Shown here: positions 11,233 to 21,764 of the stretch, in pieces
Position numbering within the stretch: position 1 is the first letter of the stretch
How the letters are laid out: every line of letters begins with the position of its first letter
Assembly: GCA_036897095.1 (NCBI GenBank)
Contig: JAYMSP010000005.1
Span: forward strand, 1-64,000
Direction of reading: 5' to 3'
Origin: Plantago elongata
Lineage: Eukaryota; Streptophyta; Magnoliopsida; Lamiales; Plantaginaceae
DNA: 64,000 nt
The notes under the pieces: model-generated
The model's input: only the letters and a program-made list of their open reading frames with translations
Told to the model about the DNA's origin: nothing
Database searches by the model: none
Position numbers and translations under genes: made by a program

Positions 11233-11742
11233 TGTCAAAATTATGGAGGTTAATTTCTTGATTTCTAAACAAAGGCTGGGGCAATGAATATGTGCAGGAA
11301 ATAAATAGGATTTATGTTGGGAAAGTGAATAAATGTTTGGACTTAATTAGTAATAGGAAGTGAATATTGAGCATTGATATTGTGCAATATTATGTCCATA
11401 ATTGGATGAACGTGTTAGAAATTCAATTATGACAATATCAATTTATATATGTGATTTTCCAGCAGAGGATATCGCAACTTTCATTTAATTATTACTATCG
11501 ATAAATCAGTTTGTATATAGAGATAATAATGTCTAAAAAGTAAAAAAGGCGTGAATGCATGATATGGAGAAGAAAAGAATAATCAGACAAATGAAAGGAG
11601 AGATATATGTGACACAAATTCACAACTATTTATTCCCATTTCCATTATAAATGCTTCTTGTTACATATCATCTTCACTTCGTTTCATCTCATACAAGAGC
11701 TATCTAGTTCAATTCGTGTGTGTGTTTTTTTCTCTCAGAAGT
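11233..11742. promoter_or_regulatory. Shared divergent promoter between two HMA-domain genes
   Basis: A 510-bp head-to-head spacer. On the plus side CATTTCCATTATAAATGCTT (TATAAAT near 11645-11651) precedes the start at 11743 by about 95 bp. On the minus side AT-rich sequence with no clear TATA lies within 100 bp of 11232. The spacer may be bidirectional; that is inference. Confidence 0.5.
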
Positions 11743-12528
11743 ATGAGTTCTCACCATGCCCATCTGGTAAATACTCACAAATTTTCTAATGTTTCATACA
11801 CTTTAATTTCAATAGTGTGGTCTATCCATAATTTTTATGTAGTTAACTTTTTTCTACAGTCTTGTGTTTTGGAAGTTGATTACTATTGTGATGCATGCAA
11901 GAGGCATGCTATGGAAGTGTTAGGTTCTCTTGACGGTAATTCAACCATCTTCTTGTCCATCTAAACATTTATCACATGATCATTCTATGACGGCTTCTTT
12001 ACGAAGACAATCTCTGCCTCTATACGATTCAAAAATCAAAATTAGGGGAGTGCATCTAATGTGTTGTCAATTTTGTTTTTGCTAGGTGTCTATTCGGTCA
12101 ATTTCGATGCAGGGACCAAAACATGTAGAATTATGGGAGAAGTTGATCCCAACTTCTGCCTCAGAGCCTTAGCAAGGTGCGGATATCATGCCAAATTGCA
12201 ACATTGTAGTCTCGTTCACCCCAGATTAAGTGATGCGAGAGCATCGCACGATCCTTATTACAGGTCCCACTACTACAATTATGAAAAACTAGGTCACGGA
12301 ATATATGACCACCACGACTCATATGGCCTTGGTTACTATGGCGTCAACCGTAGCCCCTATCCTAGATCATTGGATCAAGGCATGTGGCATGATTATCCGG
12401 TGAAGAAGGCTCCACCACACTGTTCTTATAACACGGACTATCCGTATGGCTGCTCGTATGATAGGGCAATAGAGGACATGCCGAATAGTAGCTGCAGTCA
12501 AGGGATGAGCATGTGCACCATAATGTAA
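11743..12528 (+). CDS. Heavy-metal-associated isoprenylated plant protein (HIPP), 180 aa
   Basis: Three exons: 11743-11766, 11860-11935 and 12086-12528 (543 nt, phases agree). After MSSHHAHL comes the HMA domain, residues 9-72: VLEVDYYCDACKRHAMEVL with CxxC at C18/C21, then GVYSVNFDAGTKTCRIMGEV and ALARCGYHAKL. The middle is very rich in His and Tyr (DPYYRSHYYNYEKLGHG, DHHDSYGLGYYG). The protein ends CTIM, a CaaX farnesylation/geranylgeranylation box, with C177 the lipid-bearing Cys, so it should be membrane-anchored. HIPPs bind Cu/Cd/Zn-type ions and protein partners and are often linked to metal and stress responses. The very short first exon is unusual, but the splice consensus is good. 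Confidence 0.88.
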
Positions 12529-13371
12529 CTTGTTTTCAACCAAATTTGAATCTTGTATTACTTGGAGATTGATTTTAGATTTGACTACGTCGATAGCGCG
12601 ATTATATGACATTGATTGATTTAACTTGTGTTTTCTTTCTTGATTTTCATTGAGTATCCGAACACGCCTGAGATTCAAACTAGTGAGGTTTAGAAAACAA
12701 ATCTTGACTGACACTTTCAACGTGCAACACATTTAAAACATTACTACGTGAAATATAAATGTTTTTTGAGGTTAAAACATCTAAAGTATTGAAAATGATG
12801 GTCAACTACCGAGTTATAATACTTGTATACTAACTAATATAAAAAAATGTGAATAAAAAGTTATATACCTTGGAGATTTCTAAAAATCTCCTTATAAACA
12901 ACATTTGTCATCATATCGGTTGGGTTTAATTCTTCATCCAATGCTAAGACAGAAAAATGCTACATATAAATAACCATGACTGAAGACATGCTTTGAAATG
13001 TAGAGTTCAATATGCAATAATGATTGTCTTTGACTCTTATTGATCGTCATTACATAGCATACTGACGTAGGAAACGACCGACTTTAAAATTGAAGTTGGA
13101 AACTTAGTCAAAAACTATCAAATATGTGAGCTTCATGTATAACTCGAGATCTATAAGTAAGCTTAGATTGGAATACAAATTCATTTTGCAAGTTTCAGCT
13201 CTTCTGACTCTGGTGCAACCTCTCCTTCGAAAGTGTGTTTGAAATGTAAAAAGGAAGTAGATGAAAGTGTAAAAGTGGTATCTTGAAGAAGCCCAAATCC
13301 TCTAAAGTGTTAGCGCAGAAATTACAAAGAAAGAGAGACTGAGAGTGAAATGATGCCTCAAAAACTTTCAT
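12529..13371. other. Intergenic DNA
   Basis: Starts with the 3' UTR of the HIPP gene (to about 12700). The rest is AT-rich without coding signal. Confidence 0.5.
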
Positions 13372-13578
13372 ATTTCATTTTCAACTGTCTCAAATTAAAA
13401 GTTTAATTTTTTTAAATATAATTTTATTTTATATTTTATACATTATCTAACATACTTTATTCACTATTTATCCTACTTTATTCATTCGCATTCATACTTT
13501 ATTAACTTATTTCCTACCTTATCACTTTTTTTAAAAAATTGTTCCGTGCGGAACTTTCAATTTGAGACTGAGGGAGTA
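13372..13578. mobile_element. Stowaway-like MITE
   Basis: The right end reads TTTGAGACTGAGGGAG followed by TA. Read inward that is CTCCCTCAGTCTCAAATTGA, which pairs with AACTGTCTCAAATTAAAAG on the left. The AT-rich interior has ACTTTATTCACTATTTATCC and TACTTTATTAACTTATTTCC, the reverse complement of words in the copies at 8.6 and 28.8 kb. Confidence 0.65.
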
Positions 13579-14938
13579 TATGAATATAACAACATAACGA
13601 GCTACTATAGCCTACATTGCAACATTCGAAAGTGTTTTGTTTTGATGAATATAACCATGTAACGAGCTACTACAGTCTACGTTACAAGAATTGTTAAAAA
13701 GGTAGAACCTTTGGGAAACTCTAACAGCTTGTCTGCAATATCATCCTTCATTTTTTCTAAGCTCTCACACCATTTTGCGTACAAAGTCACTTTTTGCAGC
13801 GTTACACCATTTTTCAGCAAAAACTTTGCTAGGCTGTATTCACTTGTATGACCAGAAAAGTTCGGAAACTTGATTTATATGTCGTTAAAAAAACAAAATT
13901 ACCATAAAATTACCATAATAATTAACAACTCCATCCGCAATCTTGCTTACCACATTGATGTTTAGAAACTTCAGATGTTGCGCAGCGTGAAGCAACTCGA
14001 GCAGTGTTTCCGCATTACAAAGAGTAATGGTAAGCCGTTCTAGTTTTATTGAGGAAAAGGAAGTGCATGCGTTGTTTCTGCAATTGCCTGAAAGATCTCA
14101 ACAGAGGCAGAAAAATGAGTGTACCTGATTTAACTACACAAAACTTTGGCTTCTATGATCAGAAACATGTGGTAGAAGTAAGAACTAACCTCCATCATGT
14201 TTCCTGAGAGGTGTAAATCTTCCAGACCTGATATTTTTTCAAAATTCATTGGGCTCGTAGACCAGTCTTTGACTGAATCTCACTTGACTGCTCCATATTA
14301 TTAGTAAAAGACATTCAAAATAGATGATACCTCCAGGAGGATGTCATCAAAACCACACAAAGATTCAACTTTTTGAGCTCGTTTGCGAGAATCTTGATGG
14401 TGTAGTCACCTCCTTCATCCCCAGTCGAAGAACCAGACGCAAAGAGCAAACATGAAGCCAATTCAGGAGCATAGATATCAATAAACTTCACATTCGATCA
14501 TTTTACAATTAGCTTCAGGGTTTTTAGCACTGGGAATGTAAAAAGCATTGCCTGAGCAGTAGAATCCTCATTCACAAAGTGAACTCCATCAAGATACAAA
14601 TCTATTAGGTTGGACAAAGAGTATGCCTGATGGACTTTGAAAGTGCAGTAGGTCATTGTTAGCTTCAGAATTCTCAATTAAGTGCTTTTGAGTAGATTTT
14701 GGGGCAAGATGATGCTATTTTTAGTAGGGCACTTGATACACAAACGTTCAACATCACATCTCAATAAGGCAGATAACCATGCTGCCATACAACTTAGTTC
14801 ATACTCTTCAAAGCAGTAGAGGCTAAAACTTCTGACAGACTTTGAAAGATTAAATATCCTCTCCAAAAACTTGATGAAAGTTGCCTCTGAGCTATACGTT
14901 GTTTGAAAACTCCCATCTATAAAGTCAACATTCCCATC

Positions 14939-16996
14939 TATAATTTTTTTTTTTTTAAGAATATAGCATACTGTATAAACTGAAGCATACTTGCTGATCT
15001 TTGTCTCAAGGAAAGCGCAAATCCCATTGATAAACAAGCTAACAAATTAGTTAAATAACACCAATATTTGAACCAGGGAAGGCAACAAGCTTTCTTACAA
15101 CAATACTTGCCTGCTTCACCAATAGTCATTACAAGAACAAACTCCATTTTCAAAATGGTGAAATCTCTTAATGTCACGTGCAATTATTTTCCGTCCAACT
15201 ATCTTCGAGATCAGCTTAAATGCATTGTGGCAATCACTACAACAGCGTAAATTCTTAATTATCCTAACATCAGATCTTGGTGCACTAGTCAAAAAACTTT
15301 GTGCTGCAGCAAGTCTCTCACTATGTGCCATAAGAGATTCCTCCTTCGCCTCGTCATCCACATCATGTAGCACAATTTTGGTTTGTGGTACATAACCAAT
15401 ATCTTTTATATGCTGCTTCAACCACCAAAGTAAAGTATATAACTTTCCGTGATCTGGGTGAGATCTATCTCCAGCTCTGTACTCATAGCATCTCCCCTTA
15501 CGTTCTAATATACCTTGACCACTTGATTTCTTTCCTTTTTCTCTTTCAATATCAGATACATTAACTGGTATGAGACCTTCCCTTGATTGCTCGTTCAAGC
15601 GCGATGGATCCAAAAACTGAACAAGATCAGCACAACGGTCTCCAAGCACAACATTTCCATGGATTCTGCAAAACTTCATTAATGCTTCCCAAATATCCAC
15701 TTGTGGTTCAATCGGCATATTCTCAATGAACTCTATGGCCTCATCTAAGCATCCGGTGCTTCCAAACATATTTACTATGCTAACATAGTGCTCCATTGAT
15801 GGAACAATTCCATAATCCTTTGTCATGGACTCAAATTGCAGCAAACCTTCAACTGTATCACACAGAACTCCACAAGCAGAGAAGACCCCAATAAACATTT
15901 GACCATCAGGTCGCATTCCAGATTTTTTTAATTCTTCGAACAATTCAATAGAAGCTTCCCCAAGACAGTTCCTAGCAAGCCCAGATATCATAATGTCCCA
16001 AGAAGACAGATTACGTTCCGGCATTTGGTCAAACACAACAAACGCATCCTCCATGGAACCACAATTTGAATACATATCAAGGATATTATTGCACGTTCTG
16101 ATATCAAGATTTGACATTGACTCTGACAGACACTTATGAACAGATTTCGCCTCTTCCAAAGCCTCATAATTACCACACAACTTCATCAGTGCAACGTATC
16201 GAGGCAGATCAACTTGGACACCCTCCTTTTTAAGCAAGTCCAAGATTTCCACAGCCTCATTTAGTTTACCCACACTCATGAACTCATCAAGATCCTCCAT
16301 TATATTTTTCCTCGGTTGTGAAAAATCACCAATCGACCCCTCATTCGACAACCTCACATTACTCGATCCATGATAACCCCCAATCATTCCATCATCACCC
16401 TCCAATCGGTTTTGCTGATGATTCAATTTCATCCCATCAGACACTCCCACATTATTACCACCACCACCAATACCAATCTTTCTCGGGTACGAAAACGGCC
16501 CAGCTGGAACTTGCCGCCACACCCCACCAAGATTATTCCCAACAACTCCTTCACCATTATTAGAACTTGGGCCTCCATAATTTTGGGTTTTTGCAAAACT
16601 CTGATTATTTCGATCTCCATAATCATAGTGATGAACATGACTAGGAGAGGCATTTCTAGAGCCCAAATAAGCCCCATATAGACACTGATTACTAGGGTTT
16701 AGGTTGAGGTGATTCCCAAATGTTTGAGGTTGCTTAGAATAATCACTACTAGTGTAATCAGAATGCCCAAAATGAATTTGCTCATCGTCAAAAGAAGCAG
16801 TATGAGTATGAGATGAGCTAGCAGCGGATGCAATTGATAGAGGTCTAGAGATGGAATGATAAAAGGACAAATGATTCCATGGAAAGTGATGAATTCGACA
16901 TACCTTAAATTGGTGTTGAGCGGCTCTTCTTACTGAGCATATCATCACTGCACAGAAATTTATCTGAGTGGTAAAATATAATTTTTTTTTAAGAAT
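14939..16996. repeat. Direct repeats bounding the PPR-bearing insert
   Basis: TATAA-T(n)-AAGAAT occurs at 14939-14962 (13 T) and 16977-16996 (9 T), on either side of the roughly 2.0-kb segment with the PPR gene. An outer pair, CTATAAAGTCAACATT at 14917-14932 and CTATAATGTCAACATT at 17110-17125, is F-box coding sequence left on both sides. Confidence 0.65.
15116..16945 (-). CDS. DYW-class pentatricopeptide repeat protein (MEF8/MEF8S-like), 609 aa
   Basis: An intact single-exon frame. The first ATG is at 16945 (MICSVRRAAQHQFKVCRIHH), an Arg-rich start fitting mitochondrial import; a 3' splice-like TTTCTGTGCAG lies just before it, so a 5' UTR intron is possible. Residues about 50-215 are low complexity (Ser/Asn/Gly/His). 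A short run of PPR motifs follows (SNLDIRTCNNILDMYSNCGS; LSSWDIMISGLARNCLGEAS; PSMEHYVSIVNMFGSTGCLD), then E-type motifs and a full DYW deaminase-like domain. That domain has HSE at 541-543, CSDC at 569-572 and the terminal DYW at 607-609. Few PPRs with a long N-terminal region resemble Arabidopsis MEF8/MEF8S, which act in C-to-U editing of mitochondrial RNA. It lies inside a broken F-box gene. Confidence 0.88.
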   Translation of the reverse strand: MICSVRRAAQHQFKVCRIHHFPWNHLSFYHSISRPLSIASAASSSHTHTASFDDEQIHFGHSDYTSSDYSKQPQTFGNHLNLNPSNQCLYGAYLGSRNASPSHVHHYDYGDRNNQSFAKTQNYGGPSSNNGEGVVGNNLGGVWRQVPAGPFSYPRKIGIGGGGNNVGVSDGMKLNHQQNRLEGDDGMIGGYHGSSNVRLSNEGSIGDFSQPRKNIMEDLDEFMSVGKLNEAVEILDLLKKEGVQVDLPRYVALMKLCGNYEALEEAKSVHKCLSESMSNLDIRTCNNILDMYSNCGSMEDAFVVFDQMPERNLSSWDIMISGLARNCLGEASIELFEELKKSGMRPDGQMFIGVFSACGVLCDTVEGLLQFESMTKDYGIVPSMEHYVSIVNMFGSTGCLDEAIEFIENMPIEPQVDIWEALMKFCRIHGNVVLGDRCADLVQFLDPSRLNEQSREGLIPVNVSDIEREKGKKSSGQGILERKGRCYEYRAGDRSHPDHGKLYTLLWWLKQHIKDIGYVPQTKIVLHDVDDEAKEESLMAHSERLAAAQSFLTSAPRSDVRIIKNLRCCSDCHNAFKLISKIVGRKIIARDIKRFHHFENGVCSCNDYW

Positions 16997-17126
16997 CAAG
17001 TAATGTCAACACTATAATGTCAACATTGTAAATAGATGTCCACATTGTAAATAGATGCTCAGTAAAATATAAATTTACTGAGCATATCTTCTTACTGAGC
17101 ATATCATCACTATAATGTCAACATTG
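16997..17126. repeat. Patchwork filler DNA at the F-box/PPR junction
   Basis: Contains several copies of ATGTCAACATTGTAAATAGATGTCCAC-type sequence (17007-17045 and 17112-17140). A 25-base stretch TCTTCTTACTGAGCATATCA.. at 17088-17112 is identical to bases at the PPR gene start (16925-16949). An inverted repeat built on TGCTCAGTAAA/TTTACTGAGCA lies at 17056-17083. Such short templated copies are typical of error-prone break repair. Confidence 0.6.
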
Positions 17127-17429
17127 TAAATAGATGTCCACTTATATTCCCAATATCTGGACAATACACTTGTTTGCACTGCCTGTTTTGTAGATAGACG
17201 GAATAAGATGTGACCTACAACACTTTCGGGTAAATAGCTGATGCAATCACTATTGCCAGGATGGACTGATTTGGATTTCTTTAATGATCTCATATGATAA
17301 TATCAGAATGAAAAGCTTGATTTTTGTCAACTCAAGACTTGGAAGTGATAACTATATATAAGAAAATCATATACAAGTATATGTCAGTGTTCGGTGTACC
17401 ACATATTCAGTGAAAAAAGGAAGGAAAAA

Positions 17430-18210
17430 GAATGAGGTCTTGTGAATTGGGTTGAATTGCATGTGTAGTGAGAGCGTTAAATATCATATATGTGGGAACA
17501 TAATGCAATATATATACTCATTGTCATCTAACCTTATTTTCACTATGTGGGAAAATCATATATATGTCAGTGTAAACGAGAAACGAGTGTAAAAACATAA
17601 TGCAATATATATACTCATTGTCATCTAACCTTATTTTCACAATGTTGGAAAATCATATATGTCAGCGTAAACGAGAAACGAGTGCAATGTGGGAAACTCA
17701 TATATGTCAGTGTAAACGAGAAACGAGTGTAAAAAGAATGACAAATGAGTGTAATGTCAGTGTAAACGAGAAACAAGTGCACAATGTGGGAAACTCATAT
17801 ATGTCAGTGTAAACGAGAAACGAGTGTAAAAAGAATGACAAACGAGTGTAATGTCAGTGTAAACGAGAAACAAGTGCAATGTGGGAAACTCATATATGTC
17901 AGTGTAAACGAGAAACGAGTGCAATGTGGGAAAATCATATATGTCAGTGTAAACGAGAAACAAGTGTAAAAAGAATGAACAAGAAACGAGTGCAATGTGG
18001 GAAAATCATATATGTCAGTGTAAAGGAGAAAAAATCATAGTGCATGTCAGTGTAAACGAATGGAAAAATCATAGTACATGTCAGTGTAAACGAGAAACGA
18101 ATGGAAAAACGAATGGAAAAATCATAGTACATGTCAGTGTAAACGAGAAACGAATGGAAAAAGAATGAGGTCTTGTGAATTGGGTTCAATTGCATGTGTA
18201 GCGAGAGCGT
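17430..18210. repeat. Minisatellite block with duplicated flanks
   Basis: Tandem, partly scrambled units built from GTGGGAAAATCATATATGTC, AGTGTAAACGAGAAACGAGT and GTAAAAAGAATGACAAA. Unit lengths vary (about 40-65 bp), and the last units carry GGAAAAATCATAGTACATGT variants. The block is bounded by two copies of GAATGAGGTCTTGTGAATTG..GAGAGCGTT (about 17430-17477 and 18164-18210). Open frames here are by-products of the repeat. Confidence 0.8.
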
Positions 18211-18420
18211 TTGCTCTCACCCAATTCAAAGTCAAGACCCGGGCTCCAATCCACTGAGCCCTGTTGGAATGTAATAGAAACTAAACCAATTATATACTCA
18301 TCATAAAACCCTTATTTTCACGATGTGGGAATAACTCAGGAATATCATATATGTGGGAACTAATGCAATATATATACTCGTCGTCATCTAACCTTATTTT
18401 CACAATGTGGGATATAAACT
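18211..18420. repeat. Diverged second copy of the minisatellite's left flank
   Basis: AATATCATATATGTGGGAAC, AATGCAATATATATACTC and CATCTAACCTTATTTTCACA recur here as at 17480-17650. An extra GC-richer piece (CCCAATTCAAAGTCAAGACC..) precedes it. Confidence 0.6.
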
Positions 18421-18437
18421 TTATTTTCACATCATGC

Positions 18438-18439
<2 letters not shown>

Positions 18440-18514
<75 letters not shown>
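18440..18514. repeat. (TAA)n microsatellite, about 25 units
   Basis: An uninterrupted ATA/TAA trinucleotide run of about 75 bp. Confidence 0.95.
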
Positions 18515-20741
18515 CAACAATACAATCATCTCAAATCAAACGAAAGAGCTGAGTTAAGTTGTGCGTTGGGCCTCCGTTTTATGTAATCGGCTGGTTTATT
18601 AAGGCCCGCCCAAAAAAAACCTCAAATTCGAAGAAGAAAAACGTACCGATTGAGAAATGGATTGGATAAATATAGTGATTGATCGAATACACGGCTAAAT
18701 CCTCTTCCAATCGCCGGTCTAGGTAGCTTTCGTCGGCGTTGGCTGACTCTCTGATCTTGATTCTGTATTTCTAGGCTTTGTTTGGAGAACAAGATAAGAG
18801 GAGACAAAAAGGCCTAATTTTTTAGCCGGATTTGGAGAAATACTTGGTTAGCATCCTCCATAGATGCTGATCTGAAGAGGAATTTTACAGTGATTTCAAA
18901 TGCTGCTGGTCAGCTGGTGTATGATACAGTAACACGGAGACGAAGAAGAAAATAGGGAAACGACATACGTACAGTAACTGGCACTACTAGGTCTGGTGTG
19001 GATTCTCGAGATTTAGATAAAAAAACCATTTTGATTTGGACTAATTGTAAATAGAGACTAGTTGGCACATCGATAAATTCGAATCTTATAATGAGATAGT
19101 AGTTAAACTAAACCATTACTAATCCGTAAAATTCTTTTTAATAATGAATAAAATATATTAATTAATTGAAAGAATAAAATTTATAAATGACGTCAATCAT
19201 TATTCAACATTCAAGACTAGTCTAGTTTATAGTAACTATAAATAATGTAAAATACGACTCATCATGTCGAATTTGTTTTGTAATTGATATGATCCAGGTT
19301 GAACTCGTTCAGTATCCCACAAATAGAAATAACATATACTCCACCCTTTAAATAATAACTGCTATATGTTTTTTTTGGTAAAATAAATTTTCTCCCTCAA
19401 ACTCGACTCAAATATAAAAAAGTATTATAACACACTTCTATAGTTGACTCCCAATAACTATAAAGTAGTATGTTGGATCCCTATAAAACAATTGGAGCTA
19501 TGCAAAGCTCCAATCGAAGCTTCTCCGGCCAGTTCGGGGCCACGGAGTTCTTCGTTCTTCGTGTTCTTTTAAATTTTCTTCAATTTTTTTTCGGATAATA
19601 TGATTGGTTCAAATAAACATATTTAGATGTTCTTTAAGATAAAATTATAACTATTTATAATTAAAGAATTATTTATTAATTACGATATTTTAATGTTGTT
19701 TGTAATATATAAAAATGCATCATGCGTTTAATAAAAATTATCCAGCGTTTAAGTTCCTTTTACAGTTTTACACTAAAAAATTACTAGTATAAAAGTGAGT
19801 CATTCTCTAAAAGAAAGTACGAAAATGAGTTAACCCTTGATTTGGACTATTTTGCAAATAAAGAGTAGTTGGCACCTTCAAGTGAAACAAATATCGTGTT
19901 TGAAAGTATTCGAAATGGTAATTTAATTTAGATTTATATATATACAAAGTCTTGGGAAAGAGCAATTTTTTTATTTAGTATGAAAATTTTAATTTTTTTT
20001 ATTTAGGGTATGTGAATTTTTATTTAATGCATGCGAATTTTTACATACTGTCCGTGAATTTTTATTTAGGATATGTAAAATTTTACGTTGTCTGTAAATT
20101 TTTATTTAGGATATGTGATTTTAATGTAGAAAAAATATTAAAATATTTATATCTAATAAAAAAATCGAAGAATCGTTCTTTTTTTAGACTCTTAATGTAC
20201 GGGCTTTGAATTTTTATTTAGGATATGTGGTTTTAATGTAATGAAATTAAAAAATTTATATCTAATAAAAAAATTAAAAAATCATTCTTTTATTAGACTC
20301 TAATGTACGGGCTTTAGCTTATTTTAAATGGGTGCACCCAATTAAAATCTATAGTTTTTCTTTTAGATACTACTAACTTTCTTTCAAACGGAAATAAATT
20401 ACAGTTTAAGTTTACTTTTTGAGTGAGAAAATGACTCTAAACTGATTATAGGAGTTTAGTCGATTTTGGAATTACTATAATATTTAAGAAAATTAATGGT
20501 TAATTGATTTGTTATGTTTGGAAAGAGAAGTGGCTACGCATCATTTAGAAGGTAAATTCTGACGAGTTAAGGAAAGAAGTAAAAATATTACGTTAGTTAG
20601 ACATGTAATTGTAGCTGCATCACTAAAGCTAAAGCATTCATATCATTTCGCGGAACAAATCATTTATTTTTGCAGAAAGTGAAAACAAATTTTAAAAGCA
20701 AAAACTAGAAGAGTTAAAACCCAAAATGAACACATAGAACT
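18515..20741. other. Gene-free AT-rich DNA
   Basis: No coding signal. Around 19990-20290 the phrase GTGAATTTTTATTTAGGATATG occurs repeatedly in degenerate tandem copies with ATATCTAATAAAAAAAT and TTAGACTCT.AATGTACGGGCTT blocks (two copies near 20145-20210 and 20250-20315). Confidence 0.5.
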
Positions 20742-21353
20742 TCATGAGTGGGCTAATGCTATTCTGATCTTATCAATGGTGAAAACATCAGTCTTGAACG
20801 ACTTAGCAAGAATAATGTCATCAATTCCGGCTACGAAAACCGAAAAAGGCAACGAAACTGTTCCTGCATCAGCACTTCCAAACGCAGAAACCGCCACAGC
20901 TGGAAACTGGTGGTTCCTGTTATACTGATAATGAACAAGTCCCTTAGGAAAAATAAACATATCCCCTGTATGGATCGTTTTCGTGAAAAACTCGTTCTTT
21001 GTGTCAACAAACGCAACCTCTAGAACACCTTCCAGGAGATACAGAAGCTCAGCACCACGTGGGTGCGTGTGTGGGGGGTTAACACTTCCTGGAGCGAACT
21101 GCAGAACAGCAAAGGATACGCTTTCGCCATCTAGGGCCGGAAATTTTGCCAGGTTGGCTTTGGTAGCATGAACTGTTCCAGGTGCAGGCATTGGGAGGTT
21201 TCTTAGTCCTGTGTAGGTGAAAAATGATGCGTTAATGGAGGTGCCAAAGGGTGTAATGAAGTCGGAAAGGATATCTGGATCACTTCTTGCGACGGTTATG
21301 AGTGTAAAAAGTAAAGCTAAATGGAGAAAGTTTGTGTTGTGAATTAAGGCCAT
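20742..21353 (-). CDS. Germin-like protein, 203 aa
   Basis: A single exon. Residues 1-24 are a signal peptide (hydrophobic LALLFTLITVARS), so it is secreted to the apoplast. It is a cupin: box 1 PPHTHPRGAELLYLLEG gives metal ligands H95, H97 and E102; box 2 GDMFIFPKGLVHYQYN gives H141. No Cys is present, so the N-terminal disulfide of true germins is absent, as in the DPDILxDF group of germin-like proteins. N41 is in an N-glycosylation sequon. Family members are manganese proteins, some with superoxide dismutase activity; which activity this one has cannot be read from sequence. A paralog lies 3.5 kb away on the other strand. Confidence 0.93.
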   Translation of the reverse strand: MALIHNTNFLHLALLFTLITVARSDPDILSDFITPFGTSINASFFTYTGLRNLPMPAPGTVHATKANLAKFPALDGESVSFAVLQFAPGSVNPPHTHPRGAELLYLLEGVLEVAFVDTKNEFFTKTIHTGDMFIFPKGLVHYQYNRNHQFPAVAVSAFGSADAGTVSLPFSVFVAGIDDIILAKSFKTDVFTIDKIRIALAHS

Positions 21354-21408
21354 GGTTGAGTTTGGCAGGTTGCTTGCTTCTGGTATTCATCGGCAAAGGC
21401 ATAGTGTG

Positions 21409-21416
21409 TTATATAG
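21409..21416 (-). promoter_or_regulatory. TATA box of the minus-strand germin-like gene
   Basis: CTATATAA on the minus strand, about 56 bp before the start codon at 21353. Confidence 0.7.
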
Positions 21417-21764
21417 GCGATGCTTAACACTAGTTTATAAGCTCTAGAAACATATTCTACCGAAAATCAGCTATATGCTAGTTTCGCTAACCAGAATCAT
21501 AGTCCGTGTAAAAGGGTTATTATCATGTAGTGACTGAACATTTCTATGCTACTAGTTCTGTTGTTTAGTGAATTTGATGAGTTGATGGAAACAAAAGAAA
21601 AGACATAGGATTTACAGCCTTACAGGCTGGTATTCCTTCTTTTCAGAACAGCATTCAACTTAAAAACCAGTTGCACTTCATCTTGTTTCAGGTCAGGTAA
21701 ACTTAATTCTTGCGCATCATATATACAATTTCAAATAGCGTTAATCCTACGGTCATACACCGTT

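Larger units (their letters stand above)
13705..17293 (-). pseudogene. F-box/LRR/FBD pseudogene split by a PPR-bearing insertion
   Basis: The 5' part is 17127-17293 (MRSLKKSKSV..), with an F-box: CISYLPESVVGHILFRLSTK, then SVLSRYWEYKWTSIYNVD. The 3' part resumes at about 14926 with NVDFIDGSFQTTYSSEATF and FLERIFNLSKSVRSFSLYCF. It then shows leucine-rich-repeat sequence (SLSNLIDLYLDGVHF at about 14600; ELASCLLFASGSS at about 14450; LEDLHLSGNMME at about 14220). The end is an FBD-like block at 13705-13850 (EYSLAKFLLKNGVTLQKVTL). Stops and frame changes are scattered in the LRR part, and the locus is cut by about 2.1 kb of foreign DNA, so it cannot encode the original protein. F-box/FBD/LRR proteins are substrate receptors of SCF ubiquitin ligases. 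Confidence 0.8.

Noticed and set aside
17430-18190. Possible CRISPR-like array
   Set aside because: Unit lengths vary, there are no regular unique spacers, and the genome is a plant's.
17757-18195. Minus-strand frames with repeated FLVYTDIYDFPTLH-like units
   Set aside because: They are translations of the minisatellite, present in several frames, with no start context or family match.
18622-18807. 61-codon minus-strand frame MSPLILFSKQSLEIQ..
   Set aside because: No motif or splice partner, and next to repeats; not supported.
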